From WLMZ01 sp963732585 (lineage in GTDB: Bacteria; Actinomycetota; Acidimicrobiia; Acidimicrobiales; Ilumatobacteraceae): a DNA stretch of 64,000 nucleotides. The notes under the pieces were generated by a model. That model saw nothing but the letters and a program-made list of their open reading frames with translations. It did not search any database and had not been told where the DNA came from. Positions 34,506 through 43,096 of the stretch are shown piece after piece. The stretch lies in contig CAVSZY010000003.1 in assembly GCA_963732585.1 (NCBI GenBank), forward strand, positions 434,001-498,000, written 5' to 3'. The position numbers and the translations under genes were made by a program. Every line of letters begins with the position of its first letter. Within the stretch, counting starts at the first letter, position 1.

Positions 34506-36953
34506 TTAGGCCTTCACCCGGCTGCTCGTCGGGTCGTACCACGGTCGCAACGACGCAGCGGCCGGCACTCGAACGCCCGCGACTTCGATCTCGTAGCTGC
34601 CGGTGTTGACATAGATGGCGTCGGCGACGCCCGACGGGTTGGACACATATCCCATTCCCAACGATTGGTCGACGGTGTGGCCGTACATGCCCGACGTGGT
34701 CTCGCCAACGATGACACCATCACGCCAAATCGGCTCGTTGTGATTCAGCAACGCATCGGGATCTGCGAGCGCGAATTGCACCATCCGGGTGTGCAGGCCT
34801 GCCTCGCGCTGGCGCAGCAAGGCGTCGCGCCCGATGAATCCGGCCGGTTTGTCCCACGCCACCGCAAACCCGAGGCCAGCTTCCAACGGCGTCGTGTCGG
34901 GGGTGACGTCGTGACCCCAATGGCGATATCCCTTCTCCATCCGCAGCGAGTTCAGCGCGTGGTAGCCGGCAAGCACGAGATCGTGTTCCTGGCCAGCCGA
35001 GACGAGCACGTCGAAGACCGCAGCGGCGAACTCGGTGGGCACGTATACCTCCCAGCCGAGTTCGCCCACATAGGTGACCCGGCTGGCGCGCACACGGGCA
35101 TAGCCAAGATCGATCTCTCGCGAAGTGCCAAACGGGAAGGCCTCGTTGGACAGGTCCGTGGGCGTCAGGGGTTGCAGCATCAGGCGGGCGTTGGGGCCCA
35201 TCAGGCTGAACACGGCTGATCCGGAGGTGATGTCCATCGCGACGGCGCGGTCGTTGGGGCCGATGTGATTCTTCAACCAGTGCAGGTCGCGGACCTGTGT
35301 GGCAGCGGCGGTCACGATGAGGTAGCGGTCGGCGGCCTCGCGGGTGACGGTCAGATCGGCTTCGATGCCACCGTTGTCGTTAAGCCACTGGGTGTACACA
35401 ATCTTGCCCACCGGCACGGCGACGTCGTTGGCGCAGATGTTGTTCAGAACCCGTTCGGCGTCGGGGCCTTCCAGTCGGTATTTAGAGAACGAGGATTGGT
35501 CGAACAGGCCAACGCCGTTACGCACCGTATGGTGTTCGGCGGCCGAGTACTCGAACCAGTTCTGCCGTCCGTAGCTGTACTGGTACTCGGCCGTCACACC
35601 CTCGGGGGCGAACCAGTTGGCCCGCTCCCAACCCGCGGTCTCACCAAAACAGGCGCCCGCCGCGGCCAGTCGATCGTGCACAGGCGAGCGCCGCACTCCA
35701 CGGGCTGTCTCGGGTTGGCGATATGGCCAGTGCATCGCGTACAACAGGCCAAGGGCTTCGACCGTGCGATCGTGCAGGTAGGAACGGTTGCGTTGGAACG
35801 GCATCATTCGCCGCACATCGACATCCCACAGATCCATCGGTGGGTGCCCGTCGATGATCCAGTCAGCCAGCACCTTGCCGGCGCCGCCAGCCGACTGAAT
35901 GCCGATCGAGTTAAACCCGGCGGCGACGAACATGCCGGGAACATCGGGTGATTCGCCGAGCAAGTAGCGGTCGTCGGGCGTGAACGATTCGGGACCGTTG
36001 AAGAACAGGCGGATGCCCGAGTCGGCGAGCACCGGCATGCGGTGGGCCGCGGCCGCCATCAGTGGTTCGATGTGTTCGAAGTCTTCGGGCAATGAGTCGA
36101 AGCTGAACGAGTCGGGAATGCCTTTCATGCCCCAGGGCTTGGCAACTGGCTCGAACCAGCCCACCAGCAACTTGCCGGTGTCTTCCTTGAAGTAGCCGTA
36201 GCCGTCGGGGTCACGCAACACGGGCATTGTTGGCGACAGCGCTTTGATGTGTTCGGTGACGATGTAGAAGTGTTCGGCGGCGTGCAGCGGAACGACGGCA
36301 TCGATTCCATCGGCCAACTCGCGGGCCCACATGCCGGCGCAGTTGACCACGGCGTCGGCCCGAATGTCGCCGATGTCGGTGCTGACTCCGACGGCCCGGC
36401 CACCTTCGACCACGATCTTGTTGACCTTCACGTTCTCGACGATCTTCACGCCATGGTTGCGAGCACCTTTGGCCAGGGCCTGGGTGGTGTCGATGGGGTT
36501 CGTTTGGCCGTCGTTGGGTAGCAGCACGCCGCCCACCAGGTCGTCGACGAAGGCCAGCGGCACGAGTGCCTTGATATCGCCGGGGCTGATGACCTGCACG
36601 TCGAGGCCAAACAAGCGGGCCATCGAGGCGTTGCGCTTGAGTTCCTCGAACCGCTGGTGGTTGGTGGCCACCGAGATCGAGCCGCGCTGCATGAATCCGG
36701 TTGCCTGTTCGGTTTCGGCCTCGAGGGTGGCGAACAAATCGGTCGTATATTTCGCCAATCGGGTCAGGTTGTGCGTGGCTCGTAGCTGGCCGACCAGTCC
36801 GGCTGCGTGCCATGTGGTGCCCGAGGTCAACTGTTTGCGCTCTAACAGCACTACATCGGTGCAGCCGCGCTTGGCCAGGTGGTAGGCAACGCTGCAACCA
36901 ACGATTCCACCCCCAACGATGACAACACGGGCGTGTGCGGGAAGATCGACCAT
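34506..36953 (-). CDS. FAD-dependent dimethylglycine/sarcosine dehydrogenase-like oxidoreductase with GcvT domain
   Basis: The 815-residue protein has an N-terminal FAD domain (ARVVIVGGGIVGCSVAYHLA, with the TSGTTWHAAGL segment whose His49 is the usual covalent FAD site), a DAO core, and a C-terminal GcvT/aminomethyltransferase-like half (YGRQNWFEYSAAEHHTVRNG, VGLFDQSSFSKY, GELGWEVYVP, EKGYRHWGHD). The family oxidatively demethylates dimethylglycine or sarcosine and passes the methyl carbon to tetrahydrofolate. The ATG at 36953 is selected; longer frames are antisense noise. It leads an operon with an XRE-cupin regulator. Confidence 0.88.
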   Translation of the reverse strand: MVDLPAHARVVIVGGGIVGCSVAYHLAKRGCTDVVLLERKQLTSGTTWHAAGLVGQLRATHNLTRLAKYTTDLFATLEAETEQATGFMQRGSISVATNHQRFEELKRNASMARLFGLDVQVISPGDIKALVPLAFVDDLVGGVLLPNDGQTNPIDTTQALAKGARNHGVKIVENVKVNKIVVEGGRAVGVSTDIGDIRADAVVNCAGMWARELADGIDAVVPLHAAEHFYIVTEHIKALSPTMPVLRDPDGYGYFKEDTGKLLVGWFEPVAKPWGMKGIPDSFSFDSLPEDFEHIEPLMAAAAHRMPVLADSGIRLFFNGPESFTPDDRYLLGESPDVPGMFVAAGFNSIGIQSAGGAGKVLADWIIDGHPPMDLWDVDVRRMMPFQRNRSYLHDRTVEALGLLYAMHWPYRQPETARGVRRSPVHDRLAAAGACFGETAGWERANWFAPEGVTAEYQYSYGRQNWFEYSAAEHHTVRNGVGLFDQSSFSKYRLEGPDAERVLNNICANDVAVPVGKIVYTQWLNDNGGIEADLTVTREAADRYLIVTAAATQVRDLHWLKNHIGPNDRAVAMDITSGSAVFSLMGPNARLMLQPLTPTDLSNEAFPFGTSREIDLGYARVRASRVTYVGELGWEVYVPTEFAAAVFDVLVSAGQEHDLVLAGYHALNSLRMEKGYRHWGHDVTPDTTPLEAGLGFAVAWDKPAGFIGRDALLRQREAGLHTRMVQFALADPDALLNHNEPIWRDGVIVGETTSGMYGHTVDQSLGMGYVSNPSGVADAIYVNTGSYEIEVAGVRVPAAASLRPWYDPTSSRVKA

Positions 36954-36970
36954 GACAACTCCAAACCAAG

Positions 36971-36999
36971 CTGTGAAATTTGGACTCAGTATTTCACAG
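36971..36999. promoter_or_regulatory. Palindromic operator upstream of the dehydrogenase/XRE-cupin operon
   Basis: CTGTGAAAT and ATTTCACAG form a perfect 9-bp inverted repeat separated by 11 bases, about 18 bases upstream of the dehydrogenase ATG. It is the natural candidate binding site for the XRE-cupin repressor encoded by the same operon. Confidence 0.6.
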
Positions 37000-37095
37000 A
37001 TCGAGAGCCGTTGGTAGCGATCTTGGCTACGCGACGATCGTGACCAATCCGTGATCAAAACCAGTTCGCACCAGGTCTGGCCTGGTGTTTTTCGG

Positions 37096-37114
37096 TGGAG
37101 CTGGGGGAATCGAA
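37096..37114. repeat. tmRNA 3'-end copy A (putative att remnant)
   Basis: TGGAGCTGGGGGAATCGAA matches the 3' end of ssrA at 45544 apart from one missing G, in the same orientation. No tRNA or tmRNA body accompanies it, so it is best read as the distal attachment remnant of an island integrated at ssrA. Confidence 0.65.
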
Positions 37115-37269
37115 TGAGCTTTCGGTGGTGCGAATCGATCGTCGCCCCGACCTCTGGCGGCACCAGCCAGATTCAGCGCAATGCCATCGCCCGCTCGATG
37201 GGCTTGCGCGGTTACTGAACGCCGATTCGGGCGGTGCGGCACGAAGGCGGTAGGTGCTACACTCGAGCC

Positions 37270-37512
37270 ATGCCGACAACCCTGCGCCGAGTGACGGTAA
37301 CCCTGACCGATGATCTTCAGAGTCTGCTCGACGCCGAGGCGGCCGAGCATCCTGATCTGCCGACGTCGGAGCTGGTCGCCAACATGATGCGACGTTCTCG
37401 TCGCTCCAAGTTGACCGCAGCGGAGCGTGCCGAACGGATCCGGCGCATCGGCCAAGGTTTGCATTATCCAGTGGGCTACCTCGATGAGCTGCGATCGGAG
37501 TGGCCGGATTGA
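37270..37512 (+). CDS. VapB-like ribbon-helix-helix antitoxin
   Basis: The 80-residue protein reads MPTTLRRVTVTLTDDLQSLL then DAEAAEHPDLPTSELVANMM, a ribbon-helix-helix-type DNA-binding segment, and a C-terminal tail ending YPVGYLDELRSEWPD that would cover the toxin. Its last codons overlap the PIN toxin start. Confidence 0.8.
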   Translation: MPTTLRRVTVTLTDDLQSLLDAEAAEHPDLPTSELVANMMRRSRRSKLTAAERAERIRRIGQGLHYPVGYLDELRSEWPD

Positions 37513-37889
37513 GCGTTGTCGCTGACGCCTCGGCCGTCATCGCTGCGCTCGACGACCGGCATGTGCACCATCAACGGGCGGTGGCGTGGTTCGCCGAGCA
37601 AGAGGCGTGGCTGATTCACCCGGTCACGCTGGCCGAGGTCCTCGTGTATCCAGCCTCGGCGGGCCGCAAGGTTGCTGAGGCGGTGATGTTCGATCTGATT
37701 GAGGTGGGACTGACTGTGCGCCAGCCAGCCATCGACCCGTTGGCACTCGCTGAGCTTCGGGCCAGCACCAGGCTCAAGATGCCAGACTGCCTTGTCCTGG
37801 CCCTTGCCATTGAGGAAACAGCGTTTGAGGTCCTCACGTTCGACGATCGGCTTGCGTCCGCAGCGGCAAAGGCACTGCCAACGGTGTGA
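37500..37889 (+). CDS. VapC-type PIN-domain ribonuclease toxin
   Basis: The protein (129 residues from GTG 37500, or a few fewer from TTG 37509) contains VVADASAVIAALDDRH (first Asp), HPVTLAEVLVYPA (Glu), KMPDCLVLALAIEE (Asp) and VLTFDDRLASAA (Asp), the four acidic positions of an active PIN ribonuclease. It overlaps the antitoxin by 13 bases. The module looks intact. Confidence 0.87.
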   Translation: MAGLSVVADASAVIAALDDRHVHHQRAVAWFAEQEAWLIHPVTLAEVLVYPASAGRKVAEAVMFDLIEVGLTVRQPAIDPLALAELRASTRLKMPDCLVLALAIEETAFEVLTFDDRLASAAAKALPTV

Positions 37890-37986
37890 TATCGCGTTCT
37901 ACGCTTGGGCCAGGGGATTGCGGGTTGCTGCGGGGCAGATGGGCGCCCACGCCGAGCCACAGGCATCGCGCGTTTCGACGAACCAG

Positions 37987-38061
37987 CTACTTCGGCAGGC
38001 CGAGGACCCGTTCGCCAATGATGTTGCGCTGGATCTCGTTCGCTCCGCCGTAGATCGTCTC
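37987..38061 (-). pseudogene. Acyl-CoA dehydrogenase C-terminal remnant
   Basis: The reverse strand reads IYGGANEIQRNIIGERVLGL then PK and a stop, the very conserved last 24 residues of catabolic acyl-CoA dehydrogenases (GG--EI-R-II-ERVLGLP). The match stops abruptly at about 38061, ten bases before the start of the AlbA-domain gene on the other strand. The rest of the gene is absent. Confidence 0.75.
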
Positions 38062-38071
38062 GGCTCGGGAG

Positions 38072-39487
38072 TTGGAGGATTTGGTCGCCGGCGGCGAGTC
38101 CGAAGTTCTGGAGATGAAGGCGTCGACAGCGGAGATGGACCGGGCCGCTCGCACCGTCGCAGGCATGGCCAATCAGGGCGGAGGGCTTGTCCTCGTCGGG
38201 GTGCGACCTGACGGAGCGATCGTCGGGCAGGAGACCTCCGAGCGGACATTGGAGAAGATCGCAACACAACTCGCTCGAATAGCGCCGCGGCCGATCTTTT
38301 CTGTCACGACGACACCGGTGGTGACGGATCGGTCAGTCGTCGTGATTCGTGTCGATGCCGGTCCGCTTCGGCCTTACCGTTGCAACGGAACTGCGTATAT
38401 GCGTGCGGGCGCGTCAACGCTGGAACTCAACGAGGAGCAGGCGAGGAAGGTGCTTCTCGACGCCGAGCACCGGGGCCAGCGTTGGGAGGGCCTCGCAAGT
38501 TCGCTGTCGATCGATGAGCTCGACATAGCCGAGGTGCGCCAGACAGTCGAGGACGCGGTTCGGCTTGGGCGAATCAACGATCCATCATCCGACAAACCGA
38601 TCGACCTACTCCGCGGCCTCGGTGTGCTTGGCGAGGGCGATCGGCCGACGAACGCTGCGGCGGTTCTCTTCGGCACGAGCGACGCCCTCGGTCAGCACAG
38701 CATTTATCAGTGCCAACTGAAGACAGCGCGATTTCTCGGAGCCAAGAACACTGCGCCTATGGCTGACGAGCATCAGTGGATCGGCAACGTCTTCGACTTA
38801 TATCGCCGTGCGGATCGGTTCCTGGTCGATCACCTCCGAATCGCCGCTGTACTTCCGAAGGACGCGTGGATCAGGGTAGATACACCAGAGATTCCTCCGA
38901 ATGCTCTTCGAGAAGCGGTTCTCAATGCTTTGGCGCATCGGGATTATTCGATGTGGTCCGCCAGCATCACGATTGCCTACTTCGACGACCGGATCGAGAT
39001 CGGCTCTCCCGGCGGGCTGCACTTCGGGCTCACGCCGGCGCGACTTTATGAACCGCACCGCTCTCAACCGTGGTACCCACAGGTCGCCCGAGTGCTCCAT
39101 CAGCGGGGGTTCATCGAGACCTGGGGCACTGGTTTCAACAAGATGGTTGACGAGATCCGCGACGCGAATCTTGTGGTGCCGTTGCTCTCGGAGGTGACGA
39201 ACCATCTCATCGTTTCGTTCACCAAGCCGGGATGGTCTCCCCATGCGTACCGCGAGGGCCTCGATGCCGACGAGATCGAAGTTCTCGACGCCGTGTTCGC
39301 TCACGGTGGCATGTCGATCGTCGAGGCTGAGCAGCGCTCGGGCAAGCCGCGGCGCTCGCTCCAACGCACGTTCAGGGCACTCGCTGATCGGGGTCTTGCG
39401 GAACTCTCGGGCCGGACGCACGGGGCCCGCTGGATGCCGATCCTGGACCCGTTTGGCGCAAACTGGCGCAAACATCGCGAGTCGTGA
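38072..39487 (+). CDS. AlbA_2/Schlafen-like domain and HATPase_c ATP-binding protein
   Basis: The 471-residue protein has an N-terminal AlbA_2 domain (AGGESEVLEMKASTAEMDRA, TVAGMANQGGGLVLVGVRPD), a middle region (LRGLGVLGEGDRPTNAAAVL, FG), an HATPase_c_4 module (PPNALREAVLNALAHRDYSM; IEIGSPGGLHFGLTPARLY) and a C-terminal winged helix (VEAEQRSGKPRRSLQRTFRALADRG). Such proteins are usually called RecG-like or transcriptional regulators and recur in defence and accessory loci. The only plausible start is TTG 38072, right at the junction with the acyl-CoA dehydrogenase remnant; a few N-terminal residues may be missing. Confidence 0.8.
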   Translation: MEDLVAGGESEVLEMKASTAEMDRAARTVAGMANQGGGLVLVGVRPDGAIVGQETSERTLEKIATQLARIAPRPIFSVTTTPVVTDRSVVVIRVDAGPLRPYRCNGTAYMRAGASTLELNEEQARKVLLDAEHRGQRWEGLASSLSIDELDIAEVRQTVEDAVRLGRINDPSSDKPIDLLRGLGVLGEGDRPTNAAAVLFGTSDALGQHSIYQCQLKTARFLGAKNTAPMADEHQWIGNVFDLYRRADRFLVDHLRIAAVLPKDAWIRVDTPEIPPNALREAVLNALAHRDYSMWSASITIAYFDDRIEIGSPGGLHFGLTPARLYEPHRSQPWYPQVARVLHQRGFIETWGTGFNKMVDEIRDANLVVPLLSEVTNHLIVSFTKPGWSPHAYREGLDADEIEVLDAVFAHGGMSIVEAEQRSGKPRRSLQRTFRALADRGLAELSGRTHGARWMPILDPFGANWRKHRES

Positions 39488-39523
39488 CACCCGTGACCAG
39501 GCCTTTTGCTGCCTCTGGCGCAA
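39454..39523. repeat. Paired TGGCGCAA octamers
   Basis: TGGCGCAA occurs at 39454, 39464 and 39516, the first two exactly 10 bases apart and inside the 3' coding end of the preceding gene. The reverse complement TTGCGCCA recurs in phased pairs at 41500/41510 (the second one G-variant) and 41563/41572, and again as TGGCGCAA at 42775. Confidence 0.5.
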
Positions 39524-39590
39524 ACATATTGAACTGTTGAGCCGAAGCGACCCAAGGGACCCTCCGCCGTCGGCTGTCGATCGATCGTTG

Positions 39591-40163
39591 CTACGCGCTG
39601 ACCGATGCCGACTTTCGTGTTTGTGAATCGATCACGGTGTAGCGAATGCTTTCCGAGTCCCGCATTCCCGCGTGTGCCCGTTGAAGTCTTTGGACGATCG
39701 AGTCCGGGGTCGGGTCGCCGCCGCGTACGAGGACAACAAACCGTCCGCTCCTAGCTCGTTTCGACCCCATATAGGCGGGCAACTGCTTCGTGAGCCCGTG
39801 CGAGAGCTGAGCGTGGTTCCCGACTTTGAGCTCGATGCAGCACGCCTCGTCTCTCCGGCTCAGGCAGACGTCGACGGTGCCCGTGCCGTGGTTCGCCTGG
39901 GGGTCAACAGAGATCTCATTCTGGAGCGCCAGCAGGTTTGCGGCGCTCTCGAACAGATATTGAAAACGTCGTTCGCCTAAGACTGAGGGGCAGTAATTCG
40001 GACCCGCCAAGGCTGCGCATGATCGAACCTTATCGATCCTGACAACTACCGCGGGGCGCAAACCAGCCCGCCGGGCGGTCGCCGGGTTGCCCCGCATGAC
40101 CGGTGGTTGTCCACACGGACGACGCGTGGCACAAGCCGTGTGGGAACGCAGCGCCTCTGACAC
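39591..40163 (-). pseudogene. PD-(D/E)XK nuclease-like protein, N-terminally truncated
   Basis: The coherent part starts near VLGERRFQYLFESAANLLAL and contains GTGTVDVCLSRRDEACCIEL then KVGNH, a PD-(D/E)XK core (Asp in VDVC, ELK), GLTKQLPAYMGSKRARSGRF (the QXXXY-like motif region) and VVLVRGG. This resembles restriction-type or recombination nucleases. The first 50 or so residues of the frame are out of character and abut the truncated IS110, so the true N-terminus was probably lost. A functional link to the AlbA/HATPase gene just upstream is possible but unproven. Confidence 0.55.
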
Positions 40164-40251
40164 GAGAATCCCCTCCGCGTTCGCGTGCTCGGGCGCGCGG
40201 GTAGGGGGCGGCAGCCCCGTTCGGGCGGAGCCCGATCGTGGTCGCTGCTGT

Positions 40252-41290
40252 TCAGGCGGCCGACGCGAGGCTGACTTGGTGTCCGAGGCGTTCGAGTTGG
40301 CGCACGAGGCGACGGGTTTGTGCGGCTTGATCGGTGTGCTGTTCGAAGTAGTCGCCGCCCAACTCGTGATAGTCGACGTTGTCGGTGAGCATCCACCACA
40401 CGCCGACGAGCATCGTGTGGGCGACGGCGAAGATGGCTTTGCTCTCGTTGCGTTTCCCGAACCGACGCGAGAACCTGCGGAACTGTGCGGCCAGGTACGT
40501 GTCCCTGGTCTTGGCCGCCGACCCGGCCGCCTCGCACAACGCGGTGCGCAGCGCGGCGTTGCCTTTGCGGGCCTTGCCGGTGCTCTGTTTGCCGGCGGAC
40601 TCGTGATGGCCAGGACACAACCCTGCCCACGACGCCAGATGGCCGGCAGTCGGGAACCGGGACATGTCGACCCCGATCTCGGCGATCACGACCTCGGCGG
40701 TGCGTTGCCCGATCCCGGGCATCGTGCACAGTCGTCGGACCTGTTCAACGAAAGGGACGAGTTCGCGCTCGACCTCCTGGTCAAGCCGGTCGATGCTGGC
40801 GCTGAGGTGATCGATGTGACCGAAGTGCATCGACAGCATCAACGCGTTGTGATCATCGAAGCGGCCCTCCAACGCCAACTGCAACTCGGGGATCTTGAGC
40901 CGCATTCGAGTCAAGGCCATCTCGGCCATCACCTCGACGTCGCGTTCGTCGGCGATCAATGCCTCCAACATCCGGCGCGCCGCTTTGCCCAACACGTCCG
41001 ACACCACCGAGTCGAGCTTGACCCCGGCGATCTCCAACGCTTTCTGCACCCGCTGGACCTCGCGGGCCCGGTCCTCGACCAGCTTCTTGCGATAGCGGGT
41101 CAGATCGCGCAGCCGTGCGATCACCGGCGGCGGCACGAACGAGCCGCGCAGCAGACCGCACTCCAACAGCTGCGCCAGCCACGCGGCGTCGTTGACGTCG
41201 GTCTTGCGTCCAGGCAAGTTCTTGACGTGATGCGGGTTGACCAACAACAACTCGACACCGTCGAGTTCTGTCAGCACCACCTCCAGAATG
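40252..41290 (-). pseudogene. IS110-family transposase, N-terminally truncated
   Basis: The coherent sequence begins at about 41290 (LEVVLTELDGVELLLVN) and continues HHVKNLPGRKTDVNDAAWLA, QLLECGLLRGSFVPPPVIAR, LRDLTRYRKKLVEDRAREVQ and the C-terminal serine-containing domain (CTMPGIGQRTAEVVIAEIGV, GLCPGHHESAGKQSTGKARK, GN). The first approximately 85 residues, holding the initial Asp/Glu of the DEDD RuvC-like site, are missing; the frame upstream is non-homologous. The element is therefore inactive. It interrupts the region next to the nuclease fragment. Confidence 0.82.
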
Positions 41291-41688
41291 GGGAAGAGAA
41301 AGGCGCTGTAGGAGGGAATCGGGACCGTCAACACGACGCTCACACTACTGGTGAGGCGGCGACCGCTCTGGGGGTGGGTTGCGAAGTGCCGCGAATTGGA
41401 CGATCTCTCGGTGGCCACGGGCTCAAGTGTGCCGGACCCCTTCATCGGAACAATGCCGCTCACACTCGGTGACCAGAACAGGTACCCAGCGTGTGAAAGT
41501 TGCGCCATTGTGCGCCACGCGATCGCAAAGTGCCAGGTAGAGGTATACGTATCAACGCCAACTTGCGCCACTTGCGCCAGCGTCCCTGTGTGCCGGTCCA
41601 CAGGGGAGCGGCCTTGCCGGGGAGCAAATTTGGCCGAGCGGGGCCAAATCCATTGCACTTGTTGCACATTGCAGACTACCATCTTGGT
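41291..41688. other. Non-coding stretch with TTGCGCCA pairs
   Basis: No gene is evident between the truncated IS110 and the HTH antitoxin. It contains two phased pairs of TTGCGCCA-like octamers (41500/41510, 41563/41572) and two TTGCAC motifs (41654, 41662) close to the antitoxin start. These features suggest regulatory or recombination sites. Confidence 0.5.
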
Positions 41689-41689
41689 A
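41677..41689. promoter_or_regulatory. Inverted repeat overlapping the antitoxin start codon
   Basis: TACCA-TCT-TGGTA is a perfect 5-bp inverted repeat whose last base is the A of the ATG at 41689. Its position over the translation start is typical for autoregulation by an antitoxin. Confidence 0.5.
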
Positions 41690-42087
41690 TGGCCTCGACC
41701 ATGACCGCACACACTCTTGATCCGGCGGATGCTGGTGTGCGCAGCGACGCATCCCGACTCGCCGAAGGCGTTGATGATTCGACGACGGTCGGCCGGTTCG
41801 TTCGGTCGATGCTCGATTATGTCGCGGCAGGTGAACTTGTCGTGATGCTGCGCGCCGAAGACGAGGTCACTCCGGCGGAGGCGGCCCGGATACTCGGAGT
41901 CACTCGGCAGTATGTCGATCGCCTGTGCGAGGACGAGGTGTTGCCGTTCCGCCGTCTTCCCGGCAGCAGCCACCGTCGTCTTCGAGTGGCAGACGTCCTC
42001 GCGGCGAGCGACGAGCGTCGGCGACTTCGCGAAGGCCATGAGGCGTTGCTCGCCGCGATGGCTGACGCCGGTCTCGCCAACGACTGA
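41689..42087 (+). CDS. Excisionase-type helix-turn-helix antitoxin
   Basis: The 132-residue protein has LVVMLRAEDEVTPAEAARIL then GVTRQYVDRLCEDEVLPFRR and LPGSSHRRLRVADVLA, the winged helix (excisionase/MerR-like) found in antitoxins partnered with PIN toxins. An N-terminal helical part (DASRLAEGVDDSTTVGRFVR) may contact the toxin. It ends 6 bases before the toxin ATG. Confidence 0.85.
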   Translation: MASTMTAHTLDPADAGVRSDASRLAEGVDDSTTVGRFVRSMLDYVAAGELVVMLRAEDEVTPAEAARILGVTRQYVDRLCEDEVLPFRRLPGSSHRRLRVADVLAASDERRRLREGHEALLAAMADAGLAND

Positions 42088-42093
42088 CGCAGG

Positions 42094-42675
42094 ATGGCGC
42101 GACTGCAGCGTGTCTTTGTCGACACCAATGAACTCTTCCCGTTCACCATTATGGATACGTTGCTCACGCTGGCCGAGGAGCGCATTTTCTCGTGGGTCTG
42201 GACCGACGAACTGATCGACGAATGGGAGCGGGTCATCGTGCGTGAGCAGCGTCGTTCGGCGGACTCCGCGGCTGCGATTGTCAAGGTTGTTCGCACGTTC
42301 TTCGCCAACGAGCGACTCGAACCATCCAAGTACCTTCCCCTCATGGATGAATCGCTGTCGCCTGACCCTGATGACCGGGTTCACGCTGCTGCGTGCCTGT
42401 CGGGTGAGGTTGATGTGCTCGTTACTCGCAATCATCGCGACTTCCCGCTGGACCGGCTGACTGAAGCTCGCGTCGCCGTCATGTCCGCCGACGACTACCT
42501 CGTCTCGTTACTCGGGAAGAAGCAGCGTGCGGTCGTCGAGGCTGTCGGTCTTACGGCGAGCCGAAAGCGGAATCCACCAAAGACGCCGTGCGAATTGGTC
42601 GCGGATCTTCGACAAGCTAGAGCGCCAAAGTTCGCGAGTCGCCTCATGCCACTCCTGGGTTGCGAGTGGAGCTGA
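42094..42675 (+). CDS. PIN-domain toxin partnered with an HTH antitoxin
   Basis: The 193-residue protein begins MARLQRVFVDTNELFPFTIM (first Asp), has FSWVWTDELIDEWERV (Glu), DPDDRVHAAACLSGEVDVLV (Asp) and TRNHRDFPLDRL, fitting the larger PIN proteins found with excisionase-type antitoxins. The C-terminal 50 residues (ASRKRNPPKTPCELVADLRQ) are a typical extension. It appears intact. Confidence 0.85.
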   Translation: MARLQRVFVDTNELFPFTIMDTLLTLAEERIFSWVWTDELIDEWERVIVREQRRSADSAAAIVKVVRTFFANERLEPSKYLPLMDESLSPDPDDRVHAAACLSGEVDVLVTRNHRDFPLDRLTEARVAVMSADDYLVSLLGKKQRAVVEAVGLTASRKRNPPKTPCELVADLRQARAPKFASRLMPLLGCEWS

Positions 42676-43096
42676 TCGGGAGCACGAACAGGGCGTAATG
42701 CTCCCAGCTGCGGAAGGCATTGGCGCCAGTTGGAAGCTTGCGGAGTGCCACTGACCAGGTCGTTCGTGCAGGCCTGGCGCAAGTCGCCCTTGAACCGTGC
42801 TTGCGCTTGACGGCATGACCGAGCAGCTCTCCTGCCTCGGTACCAGCTACTTCTTCCGGGGGAAGTAGTTAGACGACTTCGGTGGTGATGCTCCGCCGAG
42901 AACCCTACGGTGACCGTGCCGCCCGGCGACGCGTTCGAATGAGTCTTCACGGTTTGGTGAGCGGTGAGGCACGAACCCGGCCCGCCTGAACTGCAAATCC
43001 GGGCTCCGTCCACGTCGGTGTTGCCGCTGTGTGAATCGCTCAAACCATCGTCCGAAGGGTGGCTTGAGGCTTAGTGTCGGTAGAAAACCTGTGTTG
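42676..43096. other. Non-coding stretch with hairpin before att copy B
   Basis: No supported gene. A perfect 7-bp hairpin (CTACTTC at 42847 and GAAGTAG at 42862, 8-base loop) lacks a T-run and is only a possible terminator. A composite TGACCAGG (42752) ... TGGCGCAA (42775) mirrors TGACCAGG (39494) ... TGGCGCAA (39516). Confidence 0.4.

Noticed and set aside
41291..42435. Apparent N-terminal extension of the IS110 transposase
   Set aside because: It runs antisense through the HTH/PIN module and shows no transposase similarity; the coherent IS110 sequence starts near 41290.
42847..42868. Rho-independent terminator after the PIN toxin
   Set aside because: The hairpin is perfect but short, and no T-run follows on either strand, so it is not annotated as a terminator.
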